Positions 42,940 to 55,135 of a DNA stretch of 64,000 bases are shown piece by piece; within the stretch, counting starts at the first letter, position 1, and every line of letters begins with the position of its first letter. Below the pieces are notes generated by a model. It saw nothing but the letters and a program-made list of their open reading frames with translations. It did no database searches and was not told the origin of the DNA. Source of the DNA: Phytophthora colocasiae (taxonomy: Eukaryota > Oomycota > Peronosporomycetes > Peronosporales > Peronosporaceae); NCBI GenBank assembly GCA_018806915.1, contig JAGKQI010000105.1:1240001-1304000 (forward strand), written 5' to 3'. Made by a program: the position numbers and the translations under genes.

Positions 42940-44684
42940 TTACGAGTAGAGTGGCGGGAGGTTATAGGACGCATGGCCAGGGATAACCTCCATGTTCGTT
43001 CCAAGCCGATGAGCCTGAATAAACCCAGTGGACCCAGAACCTTCGAGGGAGCTGAAGGTGACTTCACCTCCAAAGTATCGCGCGAACAGCCTCGCCATCG
43101 GCAGTCCGTAGCCACCCCCACTGAAGTGTTGTCGGTAGCTATGGTAGCTGTTGGGGTCGATGGGCGGACACGGAGGACTCGTGGTATAGTCGTAGTGCCA
43201 CAACTTATTCCAGCGACTGCGCGGAACACCTCCACCCTCATCGCTGACCTTGATGGTGAGATCCTCACTGCCCACGCAGACTACAATTTCCACTGGTGGG
43301 AGCTCTCCTCCAAGTTTGTATTTGCTCACATCAGGGAAGATCTTGACGCCTGATACGTCTCCAATCTACACAAAACAGCAAGTCTAGGTAACTAACTCGA
43401 CCCACTTCAACAAGAACACGATACTTACCGATGGAAGGAAGAAGCCCAAGGATGGACTCTCCGGATTCATCACTTGCTTGAAATTGTTTACTGAACCAGG
43501 CACTCTGTGTGTAAACTTCTTGTGGTACTCCACAGTCGCGCGCATGGCGTTCTTCACTAGTTCGAAAACCTACGAATTGTTAAGCACGGTCATGTTAGCA
43601 GTGCCCACTTCGAACCAAACAGTAATGATACTTACCATGTGGTGCAGATGCGAGCGTACGTACATCAACGGCGTGCCGGCACTTGCAGTTGCATGGATCT
43701 CCACCGGCGGAGCCTCACCACAGTACTGCTCACACAACATAGTGGCACGATCACAGGCCTCCCGTACAATCTCCTCCACATTAACGAGATGCACACGTCC
43801 TCCTGGGTTCTCTAGTGATTCGACATGCTGGCCAATGAGCATGCGGATGCCAATACGCCCCAGGAAAAACTTGTCCAGGCGGTCCTTGATGTCTTCCTGT
43901 GCACTGCTAATTTGCAGCGCGCTATGTCCAAGATCTGTTGCCTTGAATTGTTGCAATCCGTAGCAGATCAGTGGTACTAAGTTCGACCCCCGTGCCTTGG
44001 CTTGACGAAGCGTTTCCGTAAACTGTCGGTCCTCAGCCTAATTCATAAAACTCCGTCAGATCTACGTACCTCTCCTTAAAACTCCATTTCATACGTACAA
44101 TGGTCGTAGGCGGCTGGGTTGTGTTGATCCAATGCAGTTCGCGACGGTAGACGTCGATGGCTTGACGGATCGACGTTGTATCACTCAGCCCTAACGGTAA
44201 GTCCGAAAGCTCTACGATAGCACTGTCCCCCCAAAGGTACAGCAATACACAGTTAGAGTCGAACCCTATTGCTAGATGATAACACGGCGCAAATCACCGC
44301 AAACTTAAGAAAATTGCTCAGCGGGTCATGGACTTACCGAGCGAAACGCGACTGCAGCTCCGTGTGAAGGAATTTGGCCGACACGAGTCGTAGTTTGCCC
44401 CCGCCGTCCGAAAACGTGCGCATTTGCTGCAGCGACAATGGAGTCGGCTCCGTATCGGCGATCTCGCGTACTTGGTCCATTGGAATGGGCGTCTCATGAC
44501 TGAATTATTAGGAGGAAGTACCACCGAAAAAAAGTTAGAAATCGAGATCTCAACTTGAAACGAGTTTGTATTCGTACAGCTCGGAAGTGAAGCGATGGGC
44601 CTGGACGTAGCGCACACGGCGGACGCGAGTTAGCGCTGTGATCGACAAAGGCGCGGAGCTGCCACCGCGCCGCCACATCATCAT
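42940..44684 (-). CDS. Mitochondrial pyruvate / branched-chain dehydrogenase kinase
   Basis: Six exons: 44684-44562, 44492-44338, 44222-44099, 44037-43636, 43569-43429, 43365-42940; 456 residues. The N-terminus (MMMWRRGGSSAPLSITALTR) is a mitochondrial presequence. The helical BCDHK/ADCK region contains TPLSLQQMRTFSD, LSDLPLGLSDTTSIRQAIDV and FFLGRIGIRMLIGQH. The GHKL ATPase has the N-box FELVKNAMRAT, G1 SDEGGGVPRS and the G2-type SGGGYGLPMARLFARYFGG. These kinases phosphorylate the E1 subunit and shut down the dehydrogenase complex. Which complex is targeted cannot be decided from sequence alone. Confidence 0.92.
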
Positions 44685-46845
44685 CTTCGGGCTATTCCCG
44701 ATGTGAAGGGCGTTGCGCAAGCGGTTTATCAGCCCCTTTTATCACACCCGAGTTTATTTGCCACAAGAACGTTCAACTTCCTACAGCATCACGAGTCTTT
44801 GGGGACATTCCGGCACAACTTGTGCTATAACGACAACGATAGCATGTGCTGAGTACATGTGCTACATGCAGGATACTTAGAGAGTGTACAATAATGAAGG
44901 TTTTCGGCGTTGAAGATCCATCCAGTGCTAACTGAGCTTTGTGTAAGTGATCTGCTTTCAGGTCGTTGTTCGCTGTGACGTCGGTTCGTCGTGCAAGGGG
45001 CGTTGAAGTTGTCTTCCGGTGGTCGCAACAAGAATTAGCAACGTCCATGCGCGCCAAATTGCGCCAAATTCCATGGACGACTGGTGGGTATCTGACCGGT
45101 GAAGATTCCAAGCTGCAGCTCGTTGAGACCGGGCCGTACGTCTTCTGTCGCAGATCGACACCAACTTCTTGGAGGACGGCGCTCGAGCGAGCTACACATT
45201 CTAGGAGGCAGCTGCTACGTTCAGGGCGCAGGACATAACAACGCTCGACGCCCAACTAGATCGTCTGCGACTTAGGCTGGGAATACCAAAAAAGCGTAAA
45301 AGCCAAAGTCGTCTTCTTTGGTTTTTACGCTTTTTTTCTGCTTGGTGGATCCCGGAAATATATCTATCGCCATGAACTTTAAACGTCAACAATACCCTGT
45401 ACGTTAAAGAGCTGGATAATGTTTCCTACAATAAAATCCTTTGGGCCCCCTGGTCAATGCACCACAAAGCTACGCACTTGGCATGCGTTCGAGTCCCTCC
45501 GGGGACTTACTTTCCAATCCAGATGATAAGAAATGATTAGCATTCAAATTTCAATACATGTATCCTATTCAAACAAATCACAATCACAATCAAACCTTCA
45601 GAATTCAATAGCCAAGCCAAGTAGTAGCAACCAGGAAATAACCACTTAATCAACTTCAATTTCTTCTTTTCTGGACGACATGATCGTCCAATTCGCAAAG
45701 CCAGTACGGTGACCAATTTGTACAGGTCGTCATTAGCCGCGAAACCATCTTGCGTTTGATTCAGTCGATACGCGTGCAGTCTAAGCAGGGATGCCGCGTG
45801 TGTCAGCACCGGTATCGTTTGCTGCTTCACAGCTTGTGTATCGTAAACGTATTTCTAACGGCGTTGTCTATCAACCAAGAAATTTTGTCTTGTAGTATTT
45901 TCGTGTTCGACACCCTCTCCCAACCTTGGATAGCTGGTCAAATTTTGAAGGCACGATCTCCATTCTCGGCTTGCTGCAAGTTATGGTTGAACTGGATGTA
46001 GCAGATATCTTGGAACCTATCTTGACTCAGAAATTGTTTACGTGCCCTAAGATACAGCAACTTCCACGTTCATTATCCAAAGAGACCGATGACTCGGACA
46101 AGTCCATGTGGTTGGATTGGGCCTTTACGCAACAATTTCGCATTGTCAATTATCAACTCAACCGTCAACGGTGTTATTTAACATCGCTTTAAAGCTCGGG
46201 ATCGCATACCTTCCGTGACTTCGTTGATGCTATCCAGTCGAAACTTGCTGGTCTTAGCAGCGATTCGTCACCGCAGTTCTTTAGGCAACAAAAGTAGAAC
46301 ATAGCAAGTAAACTTTCGGCTTATACTAGAACAGTTCTCGCTGGGATTGTATGGCCGTCGAATAAATGTGTGGGGTCATGCAGAACTTCTCAAGAACGAT
46401 GCTCATCGTATGTGTTCCACTCATCTTGTTGAGAAACTGATACTTGTTGGTTGTCATGTTCTTCACAACGCTTAGCCTGAAGAATGGTGTTGACTGTGAT
46501 GTTCCTGGTAATGTTTTCGGGATAAATGTGACTGAGAAATCAATTTACCGCGTTACAGTATACTAATTTTGTTTCGAATTTCGAACGCGCGGTCACAGTT
46601 TATCAAGTTGACTCGCTACTGATAGTACTGTACTATTGGTACAGAATTTATACACCACTGTTTGACGAAGCTACGTGTATATCTGGTTAACGTTCAGACT
46701 TTACTTAAATGTTAAGCATCTACACGTTTTTCTTTAACTATCCTCCGATACAGCATCAACGGTTCAACAGTAATTATGAATATAACGGATGAAAGGATGT
46801 AAATGTTAGTAATGCGCACACACCCGCATATTCGGCTATGGTGAC
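44685..46845. other. Long stretch without a firm gene
   Basis: About 2.2 kb between the kinase gene and the MULE. A 160-codon minus frame (44773-45255) and a 90-codon plus frame (44966-45238) overlap; neither has a recognisable domain. Plus-strand frames at 45926-46192 give a 88-residue peptide with no match I know. Near 45450-45500 there are A-box-like and B-box-like sequences but no foldable tRNA. The right end is AT-rich and blends into the MULE flank. Confidence 0.4.
45288..45336. repeat. Near-perfect 21-base hairpin ending in a T run
   Basis: Arms AAAAAAGCGTAAAAGCCAAAG (21 bases, 45288-45308; one base more than usual is shown only as a count) and 45316-45336 pair with a single G-T mismatch around a 7-base loop. 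The right arm ends in seven T. It could be a folded 3' end of a transcript or a tiny MITE-like remnant. Confidence 0.6.
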
Positions 46846-46855
46846 TACGTTTGAT
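46846..46855. repeat. MULE target-site duplication, left copy
   Basis: TACGTTTGAT directly precedes the left inverted repeat and is found again directly after the right one at 57736-57745. A 9-11 base duplication is typical for Mutator-like elements. Confidence 0.9.
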
Positions 46856-46894
46856 GAGGAATTTCCAAAAAACAGTACAAAGTACTGTTTTCTT
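46856..46894 (+). repeat. MULE left terminal inverted repeat
   Basis: Starts GAGGAATTTCCA and ends in an internal palindrome, AAAACAGTAC-AAA-GTACTGTTTT. The right end repeats it in reverse complement with a single A/G difference. Confidence 0.92.
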
Positions 46895-47119
46895 CTAGTC
46901 TGTACAAATAACTCTGGGATATAGCTACCGATCCAGTACATATTTGTAGACAGTTATTGAACAAAAAACCAGTACACTTAAGTTCGCAGCTAATACTTTA
47001 ATTTACTTTTCCAACAACATTCTATTAATAGTTTATTTCTTACTAATCTTCAGCTCCTTCGTTTTTTTTATAGATCACACGAATCTATTTTGTCTTTTAC
47101 TTCGTTCTTCACATTAGAA

Positions 47120-48930
47120 ATGACTTCTCCGGCCACAAGCTACGAACCTCCACCGTTGTCCAAGTACGGTCAAGCACGCTTCGTGGTTGATACATCGGAT
47201 GTTCAGGCAGCGCGTGACTTGGGCCTGCTACGGGATGACGTTGTATTGGACTCTGAGAATTCTGTAGCAGAAAACTACGGTCTGGTGTACGACCGTCTAG
47301 AAAATTTGGCTAAACATGAGTTCGCCTCCCAGAAGGCAGCCAGATCGAGCTTCAAAGAGTTCGCCGTTCGCTGTGGATTCCAGATATTTGTGAAACAGAC
47401 GAGTGTGAAACCTAACAATTCTGGGAACGCAAAATACCGATGCAAGAAGCTACATGGAGCGCAATTTTTTGACCAAAACACTCCAGTTGAAAGTCTGGAA
47501 TGCCCATTTTTCGTGAACGTTTTTGGATTTAACGGGAAATGGAAAGTGACAAAGATGAATTTGGCCCATAACCACGTCAAACATGTTGGTTTTACCCAAG
47601 TTCCATTTGTGGAAGGTTCTGTTCCTGCTCAGAAAACCAGCTTGCATAACACCACCCAGGACATTGAGCAACTTACAACACTGGTTATGACGGAAATGCT
47701 TCCTATGCATGACCGAACAACTGCAACCTTGACGGGCTCCGCTATTCAGGAATTTCTAATTTCAAAGGGACACAAACTGGGGAAAACAGGAATTTCACGT
47801 ATGAAGATGGATATTGACGACAGACTACGGGGCGATTTAGTGGGAAGTTATCAAAAATTGGAGTCGTATTTCAAAAAAATGACAGAAAAGAATCCAGGCA
47901 GCGTCTGGAAAATTGACCGTGAAGCGGATAATATGACATTTCGTCGTGCATGTTTCGTTCCGAGTGTTGGCATTCATATCGCTAACATGTGCAAAAACTA
48001 ACTGGTTACGACGGAGCGCACCTGAAAGGCGAAATGAACAAACGAGGTGTTTTCCTTGTGGCTACGGCGAAGGACTTCAACAACCATGTCGTTCCGTTTG
48101 CCCTTGCTCTTGTTGGGACTGAAAACTACGAGAATTGGCATTGGTTCATGGAAATTGTGAAAACCGCTACTGGGTTGGACAAAATCACAATAATTTCGGA
48201 TCGCCAAAAGGGCCTCTTGTCCGCCGTTGCCGAGGTTTATCCTTCAGCAGGACACCGCTACTGTCTAAGACATATTATGGATAACATCAATCGTTCTGGT
48301 GCCAAGCTTTCTATCGACGACAGGCGCATTATTTGTTCTATGGCTCGTAGCGACTGCGAAAATGACTACAAGCTTTTTCGAAGTGAATTACTGGCTTCTA
48401 AACCCAAGGCAGTAGAATATCTGGACAACCTCGACCAGAAACATTGGGTCAAACACAAATTTTGCGAAACATTCGGACTGCCAACGTTCGGAGAAATTAC
48501 CTCAAATTTGTCCGAACAAGCTAACAATTGGATGGGTAATGAAATGAGGAGTTCCAAACCTCTTGACACATTTTCACATGTACTTCAAGCGCCTAAGTGA
48601 ACTCACGTCTGAAAAACGACAATTGGCGTCGAAATGGATTAGTAACATCGGTGGACATCGTTTGGTTCCTCTATTGCAAAGGGAGCTGGAAGATCGAGCC
48701 AAGGCTGCTTCAATGTGCGCAATAACTCCTCTCCTAGATGGCGCTTTTTCGGTTCAGCACCTTGGTCCCCAGAGCAAGCATGGATATATCCACCCCTGGC
48801 GCGTAGTTGATCTGCCGGCCACTGAGTGTACGTGTGGCAATTGGAAGGATGAAAATTTTCCGTGCATTCATGCAATTTGCGCTGCCGTTCACAATGGTAG
48901 CAGATTTGAAGAGCTATACGACAAGATTAG
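47120..48930 (+). pseudogene. MULE transposase, N-terminal and catalytic part (split, frame-shifted)
   Basis: The first ATG (MTSPATSYEPP) opens a frame with a FAR1/WRKY-like zinc-binding N-terminus (YRCKKLHGAQFF, ESLECPFFV, AHNH). The MULE catalytic core follows: LTGYDGAHLKGEMNKRG with the first Asp, FALALVGTENYENWHWFM, IISDRQKGLLSAV with the second Asp, and HRYCLRHIMDN. A SWIM zinc finger ends the part: CTCGNWKDENFPCIHAICA. Two frame shifts fall at short homopolymers: an A run near 47995 and a T run near 48572. The coding is then cut at 48930 by Gypsy-2 and resumes at 56526. Confidence 0.88.
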
Positions 48931-49351
48931 TGCAGCGGGGCTGCGTAGGTGTGCACGGCACAGAGGAAGTTTAGTTGACTCGTAGAGTCCTGCTTGCAAG
49001 GCACTAGCCTTCGGTTCTATACAAGAACCAAGTAGTCCACTAAATACGGGACTCACAGAGTCAGTGTCCCTATAACAAAGGACTAACACTAACTATGTAA
49101 AATGCAAACTGATTTTTATTGACTTTATTGCCCTAATCCTAAATGTAACGGATTTAGTATCTAACATACTAAATCCTAATCAAAATGCAACGTGAGGCTC
49201 TGAGGCCATCTACGTATCTACTCGTGTGTGCCACACCATTATGTACCCACATAAATGTATCATGAGTGTCACACACTATTATGTACCCACATAAATGTAT
49301 CCACGTGTGTCACACACCAACGAGAAACATTCGTGTAACATCCCCGTTACA
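48931..49351 (-). repeat. Gypsy-2 3' LTR
   Basis: 421 bases, TGCAGCGGGG at left and CCCCGTTACA at right, with two internal copies of a TATGTACCCACATAAATGTATC motif-like direct repeat near 49241-49300. Identical to 56100-56520. Confidence 0.95.
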
Positions 49352-49363
49352 CTCTCCCCCACC
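49352..49363 (-). other. Polypurine tract of Gypsy-2
   Basis: On the minus strand GGTGGGGGAGAG lies directly before the 3' LTR. Confidence 0.8.
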
Positions 49364-50216
49364 AAGATTCCGGATACCGTATCCGGAAAGTGTAAACACA
49401 CGACGCGATTATCGGCCGATGGCCACGGCACCTTGCCTTGCGCGGACGGCGCTGTCTCTCGTGCGTGTTACACGCCTCCGTACGCGATGCCACTTGGTAC
49501 ACACTTGGGCCCAATGCTTACCAAGCATAGGAGCCTACTGGCTCGAGTCAAGGGGCTCTACGGGCATGGAAAGAAGGCCACAGGTGGCGTATCTATGATA
49601 CTACTGGATCAGTGATCCACAGGGCAAGCCTTCCAAGCTACCAACGGTTCCACGAACCACACAGCAGTGGGGCCCACTCGCTTCACAGTTAATGAGACCC
49701 TCGGATGAGCACTGTGTGCAGGGCTTGATGCCCAAGTTGTCCTTGAAGCAGGCGCAAGCGCCACTATGTGTCACAGACACTGTGTCTTGTGAATACACGT
49801 GCTCAGCACAGTCGTAGACACGACAACGAGCACCAGACAGCTAAGCTGTCGCTCAGGAGGAGCTTACCTACCTCCTACTGCTATGCAGCATGCGGGGTCC
49901 AATGCATTGGCATCCCTGGCATCCACAGTGCCTCATGACATAGTCATACCCATTGATCGCTTCTAGCGTCAGGTGATCGGATAGAATCCGTTTCCATCAC
50001 CACTTGTCACTTATACAGAACGTCATTAAGACGGTTGTTCATCACGAACCATCTTCGCTTCATGATCGCGAAGCTCCGGGCCATAGGCCAGTGTTGTTAA
50101 AGGGTCATAGACCCTTGAAACACGCGCGCGAGGCGCATGTAGCTCTACTGCACTTGCAGTTTGAGCATTCGATGCCATGTCGACGGCAACCAACGTGCTC
50201 GCTGCAAGTATTGCAG
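49364..50216 (-). other. Gypsy-2 3' untranslated region
   Basis: About 850 bases between the end of the pol frame and the polypurine tract. It contains no frame with a domain on either strand. This is unusually long for a compact Gypsy element, but nothing coding is visible. Confidence 0.6.
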
Positions 50217-51632
50217 CTACGGGTCAGAGCCTGAGCTCAGCAACGACCCTGTGAACTCCCACCTTAGTGGGAGGTGGCTTGGCACCCGGCGACTCCGTCG
50301 CACCCCCATCGGGCGGTCTGACACCGGGTGTGCCCGATCATACGCGTCAACGACGTCGGGGCAATCCTGCCGTAGTGGCACCTCAAACTCCCACGAGTTC
50401 TGTGAGTGAGGGTAACCTCGCCACTTCACCAGATACTGGTTGTGACCTTGGCGACGACGCCGCGCCATCAGGCGATCCACGTGATAGTGAAGCTCACCTT
50501 GCTCATCGAGCAGAGCAGGAGGAGGACGAGCGGTCGATGGGTTCTCGCGCTGCGAGTGTAGACGCGCTGCATTGCTTGCAGACCCGCGTCGGCTCGGTGA
50601 AGGAGCACGACCACCACGTCGGTCATCCGACCCATCGCTTAGCGACTGGTCTCGAGGAGACCTAGAGTCGCGGGGACCGGTCTGAGTCGCCTCTGGTGCT
50701 GCATCAGCGGGTCTATGACCTCGAGCATCACGTTGCTCCGGATTGACAAGACCGGTTGGTTCGGATGCAACCACCTGTGGCTCTGCCACCTGCTGCCGTG
50801 CAGCCTTCGTCCGACTCGGCGCCAGCTCCTCAGAACTCACAAGAGCAGGGTCCCGATATGGCTTAAGCAAGCCCACGTAGAACACAGGATGTGTTCGCAT
50901 ACGCTTTGGCAAGTCAAGCGTGTATGCCAGGCCCTTCTTGGCCACGACCGTGAACGGTCCAATGAAGCGCGGCCGCAACTTCGTCTTGAAGACGGCTGAC
51001 ACTGCGTGTGTAGGCAGGTTCTTAGCGTTTAATAAAACGTGGTCACCGACCTTGAACTCCCACATGTTGCTTCTGCCTTTGGCATCAGCTTGTTCCTTTT
51101 GAACATCTTGGCTTTCAGCCATTGCGTCACGCACACGGCGTAAGACGCTAAGCCTCATCGAGAGGAAGTCATCGACTTGCTTGCGAACAGCAAGGGGGCT
51201 GACATCAGCAAGCTCGGAGTCGAGCGACGGCACAGCCTCTCCCCCACCAAGCCCAAGGCTACCGCGTGGCGGAATGAGCGGGACGCGCGGATGCGCAAGG
51301 CCGTTCACGTAGAACGGGGTGAAGCCTGTCGAGGCATGCACCGCGTTGTTCATTGAGAACTCAACGAGAGGGAGCATAGCGCTCCAACGCTTCGGCGTTT
51401 CAGCGCATACGCTGCGGAGGATGTCCTCTAGGACGCGGTTCACGCGTTCCAGTCTGACCGTCGGTCTGCGGATGATCCGCCGTGGACATGTCCAGTCGAG
51501 TGCCAAGCACTTTGAAGACGGACGTCCAGAAGTGACCCGTGAAACGGGGGTCTCGATCCGAGACAATGGTCTCTGGCAGCCCATGCTGACGGAAGACCCG
51601 ATCGATAAAGATCGTCGCTGTACCAGCGCCAT
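50217..51632 (-). pseudogene. Gypsy-2 integrase C-terminal half and chromodomain
   Basis: Begins in the integrase (ERVNRVLEDILRSVCAETPK carries the region after the catalytic Glu), then the GPF/Y-like module (LRPRFIGPFTVVAKKG, HPVFYVGLLKPYRDP), a low-complexity Arg/Ser/Pro linker and a canonical chromodomain (YHVDRLMARRRRQGHNQYLV, KWRGYPHSQNSWEFE). The frame joins the upstream half if one G of a GG pair near 51457 is absent (TDGQT then ER). Confidence 0.9.
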
Positions 51633-53154
51633 CGACGGTGTCCGGCACAGCCGCTAGGTGAGCCATCTTGCTCAGACGGTCAACGAAGACCACAACGCCC
51701 GTGTTGCCTGCCGTATCCTTCGGCAGGCCAAACACGAAGTCCATACTCATGGACTGCCAACACCCAGAGGGTACAGGCAAGCTCGCCAAAGGCGCTGCCG
51801 CATGCGGCGAGGGTTTAACCCGCTGACACGTCTCGCACGTGTGCACATATGTGCTGACCCACTTGTACATCTTCGGCCACCAGTACATGGAGCTCACCGA
51901 GCCGTAGGTCTTCTCGCGACCGAGGTGGCCGCTTGTGGGCGTGTCGTGGGCCTCATAGAGGATACGATACTTCAGGTCCTCATCGTGAGGAACCACCACA
52001 CGTGGTGGGTCATCCTGACCCGTGCTGTAGTACAGCAGACCGCCTCCCAGGCTATAGCGTTGGAGTATCGCCTTCAGGCGTCGTGACAGAGTCACCTTTG
52101 AGTCCTTAAACTCATCGCTCCCTAGAGCTTGAAGCAGCGCGACACAAGAGTCGTCCTGAGCGTACGCTGCTCGAACCATGTCCGTCACGGACGACGTCAC
52201 CGAGGTGACATGAGATAACTCATAGTCCGGGCGACGTGATAACGCGTCAGCGAGGACGTTCTGCCTTCCAGGCTTGTACTTCACCTCGAAGTTATACTCC
52301 GCAAAGAAGGAGAGCCATCGGGCCATCCTCTGCGAGAGGTGAGGCGACTGCGTCGCTGTGCGTAGTGACGCATGATCCGTGTAGATCACAAACGGCTTGG
52401 AGCCGAGCAGGTGAACCCTGAATTTGACGAGAGCGTACTTCATCGCAAGTAGCTCCTTGTCATGAACTGGATAGTTCTTCTCAGCAGCCTTGAGCTGCCG
52501 AGACTCAAACGCAATGACGCGTTCGCGCCCGTCGGCGTCCGCTTGTAGCAAAGCACTGCCGATGGCAAAGTCCGAGGCGTCACAGACGACGATGAACGGA
52601 CGATCGGGGTCTGGCAACGCCAGTATCGGTGCCTGAAGCAGGCTATCCTTGATACGAGTGAACGCACTCTCGTGCTCAGCACGCCATACCCATTCGGCAT
52701 CCTTCTTAAGGAGATCCGACAGTGGCCGAGCCAACTGAGCGTAGTTCTCGCTGTACTTGTGCAAGTAGTTGGCCAAGCCCAGCCACTTACGCAAGTCCTT
52801 CTGGTTCAAGGGAACCGGCCAGTCCACAATGGCCTTGACTTTTGCTGGATCAGCACGAAGGCCATGCTTCCCAATGAAGCACCCTAGGAAAGGGATTTCT
52901 TCCGCGCCAAAGACGCACTTGTCCGCGTTGGCGTACAACTTGTTGGTGCGCATGCACTCGAGCACTGCTCTCACGTGTTCCACGTGTACCTCGACATCAG
53001 TCTTCCCGTGCTCAGCACGACTGTGGACGAACACATCGTCAAAGTACGTCTGTGCGAATGCCCGTAGGGGCCTGAACAACTGCGTCACTAGACGATTGAA
53101 CGTTGCAGGCGCATTCGACAGCCCTTGGGGCATGACGAGCCACTCCCAGAGCAT
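51400..53154 (-). pseudogene. Gypsy-2 reverse transcriptase C-terminus, RNase H and integrase core
   Basis: The frame reads [16 protein letters not shown], the RT active site [11 protein letters not shown], RNase H acidic sites (FIVVCDASDFAIGSALLQAD, KELLAMKYALVKFRVHLLG, IYTDHASLR), the integrase zinc finger (HDTPTSGHLGREKT ... CETCQRVKP) and core (SMDFVFGLP, IVSDRDPRFTGHFW, DHPQTDGQT). It is one codon shift away from the RT N-terminus (53039-55135) near 53150. Confidence 0.92.
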
Positions 53155-55135
53155 ACCGCTCAGTGCTCACCGCTGTAAGCGGAATATCACTGGCTCGCAT
53201 GAGCAGCTGATAGTAGCCATCGACTAAGTCGAGCGCACTGTACATGGTGCAACCCACCATGTTGTTCTGAAGAACATCCTTCCTAGGAATCGGCGTCTGC
53301 GCCGGAATCGTGGCAGCGTTGAGCTTGTTAAAAGCGTGAACGATACGCCACTTGCCATTCGGCTTTCTGACACAGAACGTTGGCGCGGAGTGCGGAGACT
53401 TGCTCTCGCGCACGAGACCCGCCGCGTGCTTAGCACGGAAGAAGGCGTCAATGACGTCGCATTGCTCTTTAGGAAGAGGCCACTGCCGGGTCACGCAGTA
53501 TTTAGTTCCGGGAACTAAGTCGATCTCGTGACGAACGCCTCGGTCAGGAGGCAGGCCACTCGGTGGTTCCTTTGAGACAACGTCTCCATATTCCTTCAGC
53601 AAGGAGTAGAAGGGATCCGAGGGATTCTTGAGGATCTCCGATCCACTCCTGGCGCTCAGCGCCTTCTTGACCTCGGCCAAGACGGACTCGTCAACGAGGG
53701 ACGATGAGTTTAACTCCTCTTCAGGTCGAACGATGACCACCTCGGCGAGTTCGCCAGCCTTCAAGGCATCGCCAAAGTCGGCGAACGACATCTCTTCTAG
53801 CTCAAGGAGCTTGTCAACACTCGGCAGTCCGTCCAGCAGGACGCTGCCTTCGGCACTGCCGTCCACTCCATCAACCAGAGTGTATAGCTGCCCACAGCCC
53901 TCCCGTGCGTTGACACTTGACGTCACGGACGACTCAGACGCAGAGCGTCTCGCCCATAGGGCCTTACGACGTCGTCGCCTAGCCGACGAACGTCCACTCG
54001 ACGGAGTACGTGCCGCTGCACAGGTAATGGCCTTGCCCGGCCCAGTGTCAGTGACACTCAGTGACTGACTCGGTCTACCGCCGACGTCACTAGACGGAGT
54101 ACGTGCCGCCGCACAGGTTTCGGCCCCTTCAGGCCCAGTGTCAGTGACACTCTGCGATCCACTCGGTCGACGACCGATGCCGCTCAGCGGAGTACGTGCC
54201 GCTGCACAATCAATGACCGTAACAGGTCCAGTGTCAGAGACACTCAGCGATCGACTTGGTCCACGACCAGTATCACTCGACGGAGTACGTGCCGCCCCAC
54301 AGTTCACGGCCTGGTAAGGCCCGATGCCATCGGCATCCAGTGACGGTCCATGACCGGCGTCACTCGGCGGAGTACGTGCCGCCCCACAGGGGTTACGTGA
54401 GCTTTGCCCACACGTTGACTCACTGTCAACCAGCGCTACGCGCTCAACAGGACTGCGGTCCTCGCACTCGGTGCTGTCCACCAACTCGGACACACCGACT
54501 TCCAGCATCATAGCCGACTCGGCTCGATGCTCGCGCCAATAGCGCTTCTGCTTCCTAGCAGAGGTGGGTTCATGACTCGCCAAAGCTCCACTAGGAGAGA
54601 AGTGCGTAGCACCTAAGGTCTTCGACCTCCAATCAATCCATGGCTCGTGGCGCTCCAGCCACGCCATGCCAAGGATGAGGTCGTACCTCGAATCCAGGTC
54701 CAGGACCAAGCAGCGCTCCACGCTATCGAAGTCCAAGAACTTCAGCCGCAGGTCCATGGGGACCTTGGCCACCGTGACACGGACGCCCGTCGCTAGACGG
54801 ACTGTGACTGTGTCACCTCTTCGCGCTCGAAGCGCCTCAGCATATTGCTGACTACCTTCAACGGTGGAGCGTCTGACGTAGTTGCCAGACGCCCCCGAAT
54901 CGATCAACACGATCCACGGCTTCTCAAAGCCCTTCACGTCCACCTGGACGACCAGCAAGCCCTGCTTGCTCACACGTTCCGTGTTCAAGAGCACGGAGCT
55001 CTTCGGGGCTGAGCCCCAGTGCCTCTCACGCACTGCAGAACTCAGTTCTTCCCCAGTAGACCGCCCGCGTCTACTGGGAGCCGGCGTTTCCCTGGGCAGA
55101 GCCCAAAGCGGGACCCGCGACAGGGTTGCGGCCAT
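53039..55135 (-). CDS. Gypsy-2 protease and reverse transcriptase N-terminus
   Basis: The frame overlaps the end of gag by about 65 bases in the +1 frame relative to gag, suggesting programmed frameshifting or a gag-pol read-through product. It carries a retropepsin-like protease with the active site [14 protein letters not shown] and the [16 protein letters not shown] block, a linker of five tandem repeats, and RT motifs ([36 protein letters not shown]). The last 45 residues are out of frame with the RT core. Confidence 0.88.
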   Translation of the reverse strand: MAATLSRVPLWALPRETPAPSRRGRSTGEELSSAVRERHWGSAPKSSVLLNTERVSKQGLLVVQVDVKGFEKPWIVLIDSGASGNYVRRSTVEGSQQYAEALRARRGDTVTVRLATGVRVTVAKVPMDLRLKFLDFDSVERCLVLDLDSRYDLILGMAWLERHEPWIDWRSKTLGATHFSPSGALASHEPTSARKQKRYWREHRAESAMMLEVGVSELVDSTECEDRSPVERVALVDSESTCGQSSRNPCGAARTPPSDAGHGPSLDADGIGPYQAVNCGAARTPSSDTGRGPSRSLSVSDTGPVTVIDCAAARTPLSGIGRRPSGSQSVTDTGPEGAETCAAARTPSSDVGGRPSQSLSVTDTGPGKAITCAAARTPSSGRSSARRRRRKALWARRSASESSVTSSVNAREGCGQLYTLVDGVDGSAEGSVLLDGLPSVDKLLELEEMSFADFGDALKAGELAEVVIVRPEEELNSSSLVDESVLAEVKKALSARSGSEILKNPSDPFYSLLKEYGDVVSKEPPSGLPPDRGVRHEIDLVPGTKYCVTRQWPLPKEQCDVIDAFFRAKHAAGLVRESKSPHSAPTFCVRKPNGKWRIVHAFNKLNAATIPAQTPIPRKDVLQNNMVGCTMYSALDLVDGYYQLLMRASDIPLTAVSTERYALGVARHAPRAVECACNVQSSSDAVVQAPTGIRTDVL
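53990..54400. repeat. Tandem repeats in the Gypsy-2 pol linker
   Basis: Five imperfect units of about 75-80 bases encode C(G/A)AARTP(S/P)SD(T/V/A)G-(R/G)PS-S-DTGP-like motifs between protease and reverse transcriptase. Confidence 0.8.

Noticed and set aside
42553..43353. 266-codon plus-strand frame
   Set aside because: Its second half is the antisense of the dehydrogenase kinase exons, and the first half shows no features.
44773..45255. 160-codon minus-strand frame upstream of the dehydrogenase kinase
   Set aside because: An overlapping opposite frame is equally plausible, and neither has a domain or splice support.
45440..45505. tRNA-like sequence with A-box-like TGGTCAATGCA and B-box-like GCGTTCGAGTCC
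   Set aside because: The T stem and acceptor stem do not pair, so it is not a working tRNA. It may be a degenerate tRNA-derived repeat, but one copy is not enough to say.
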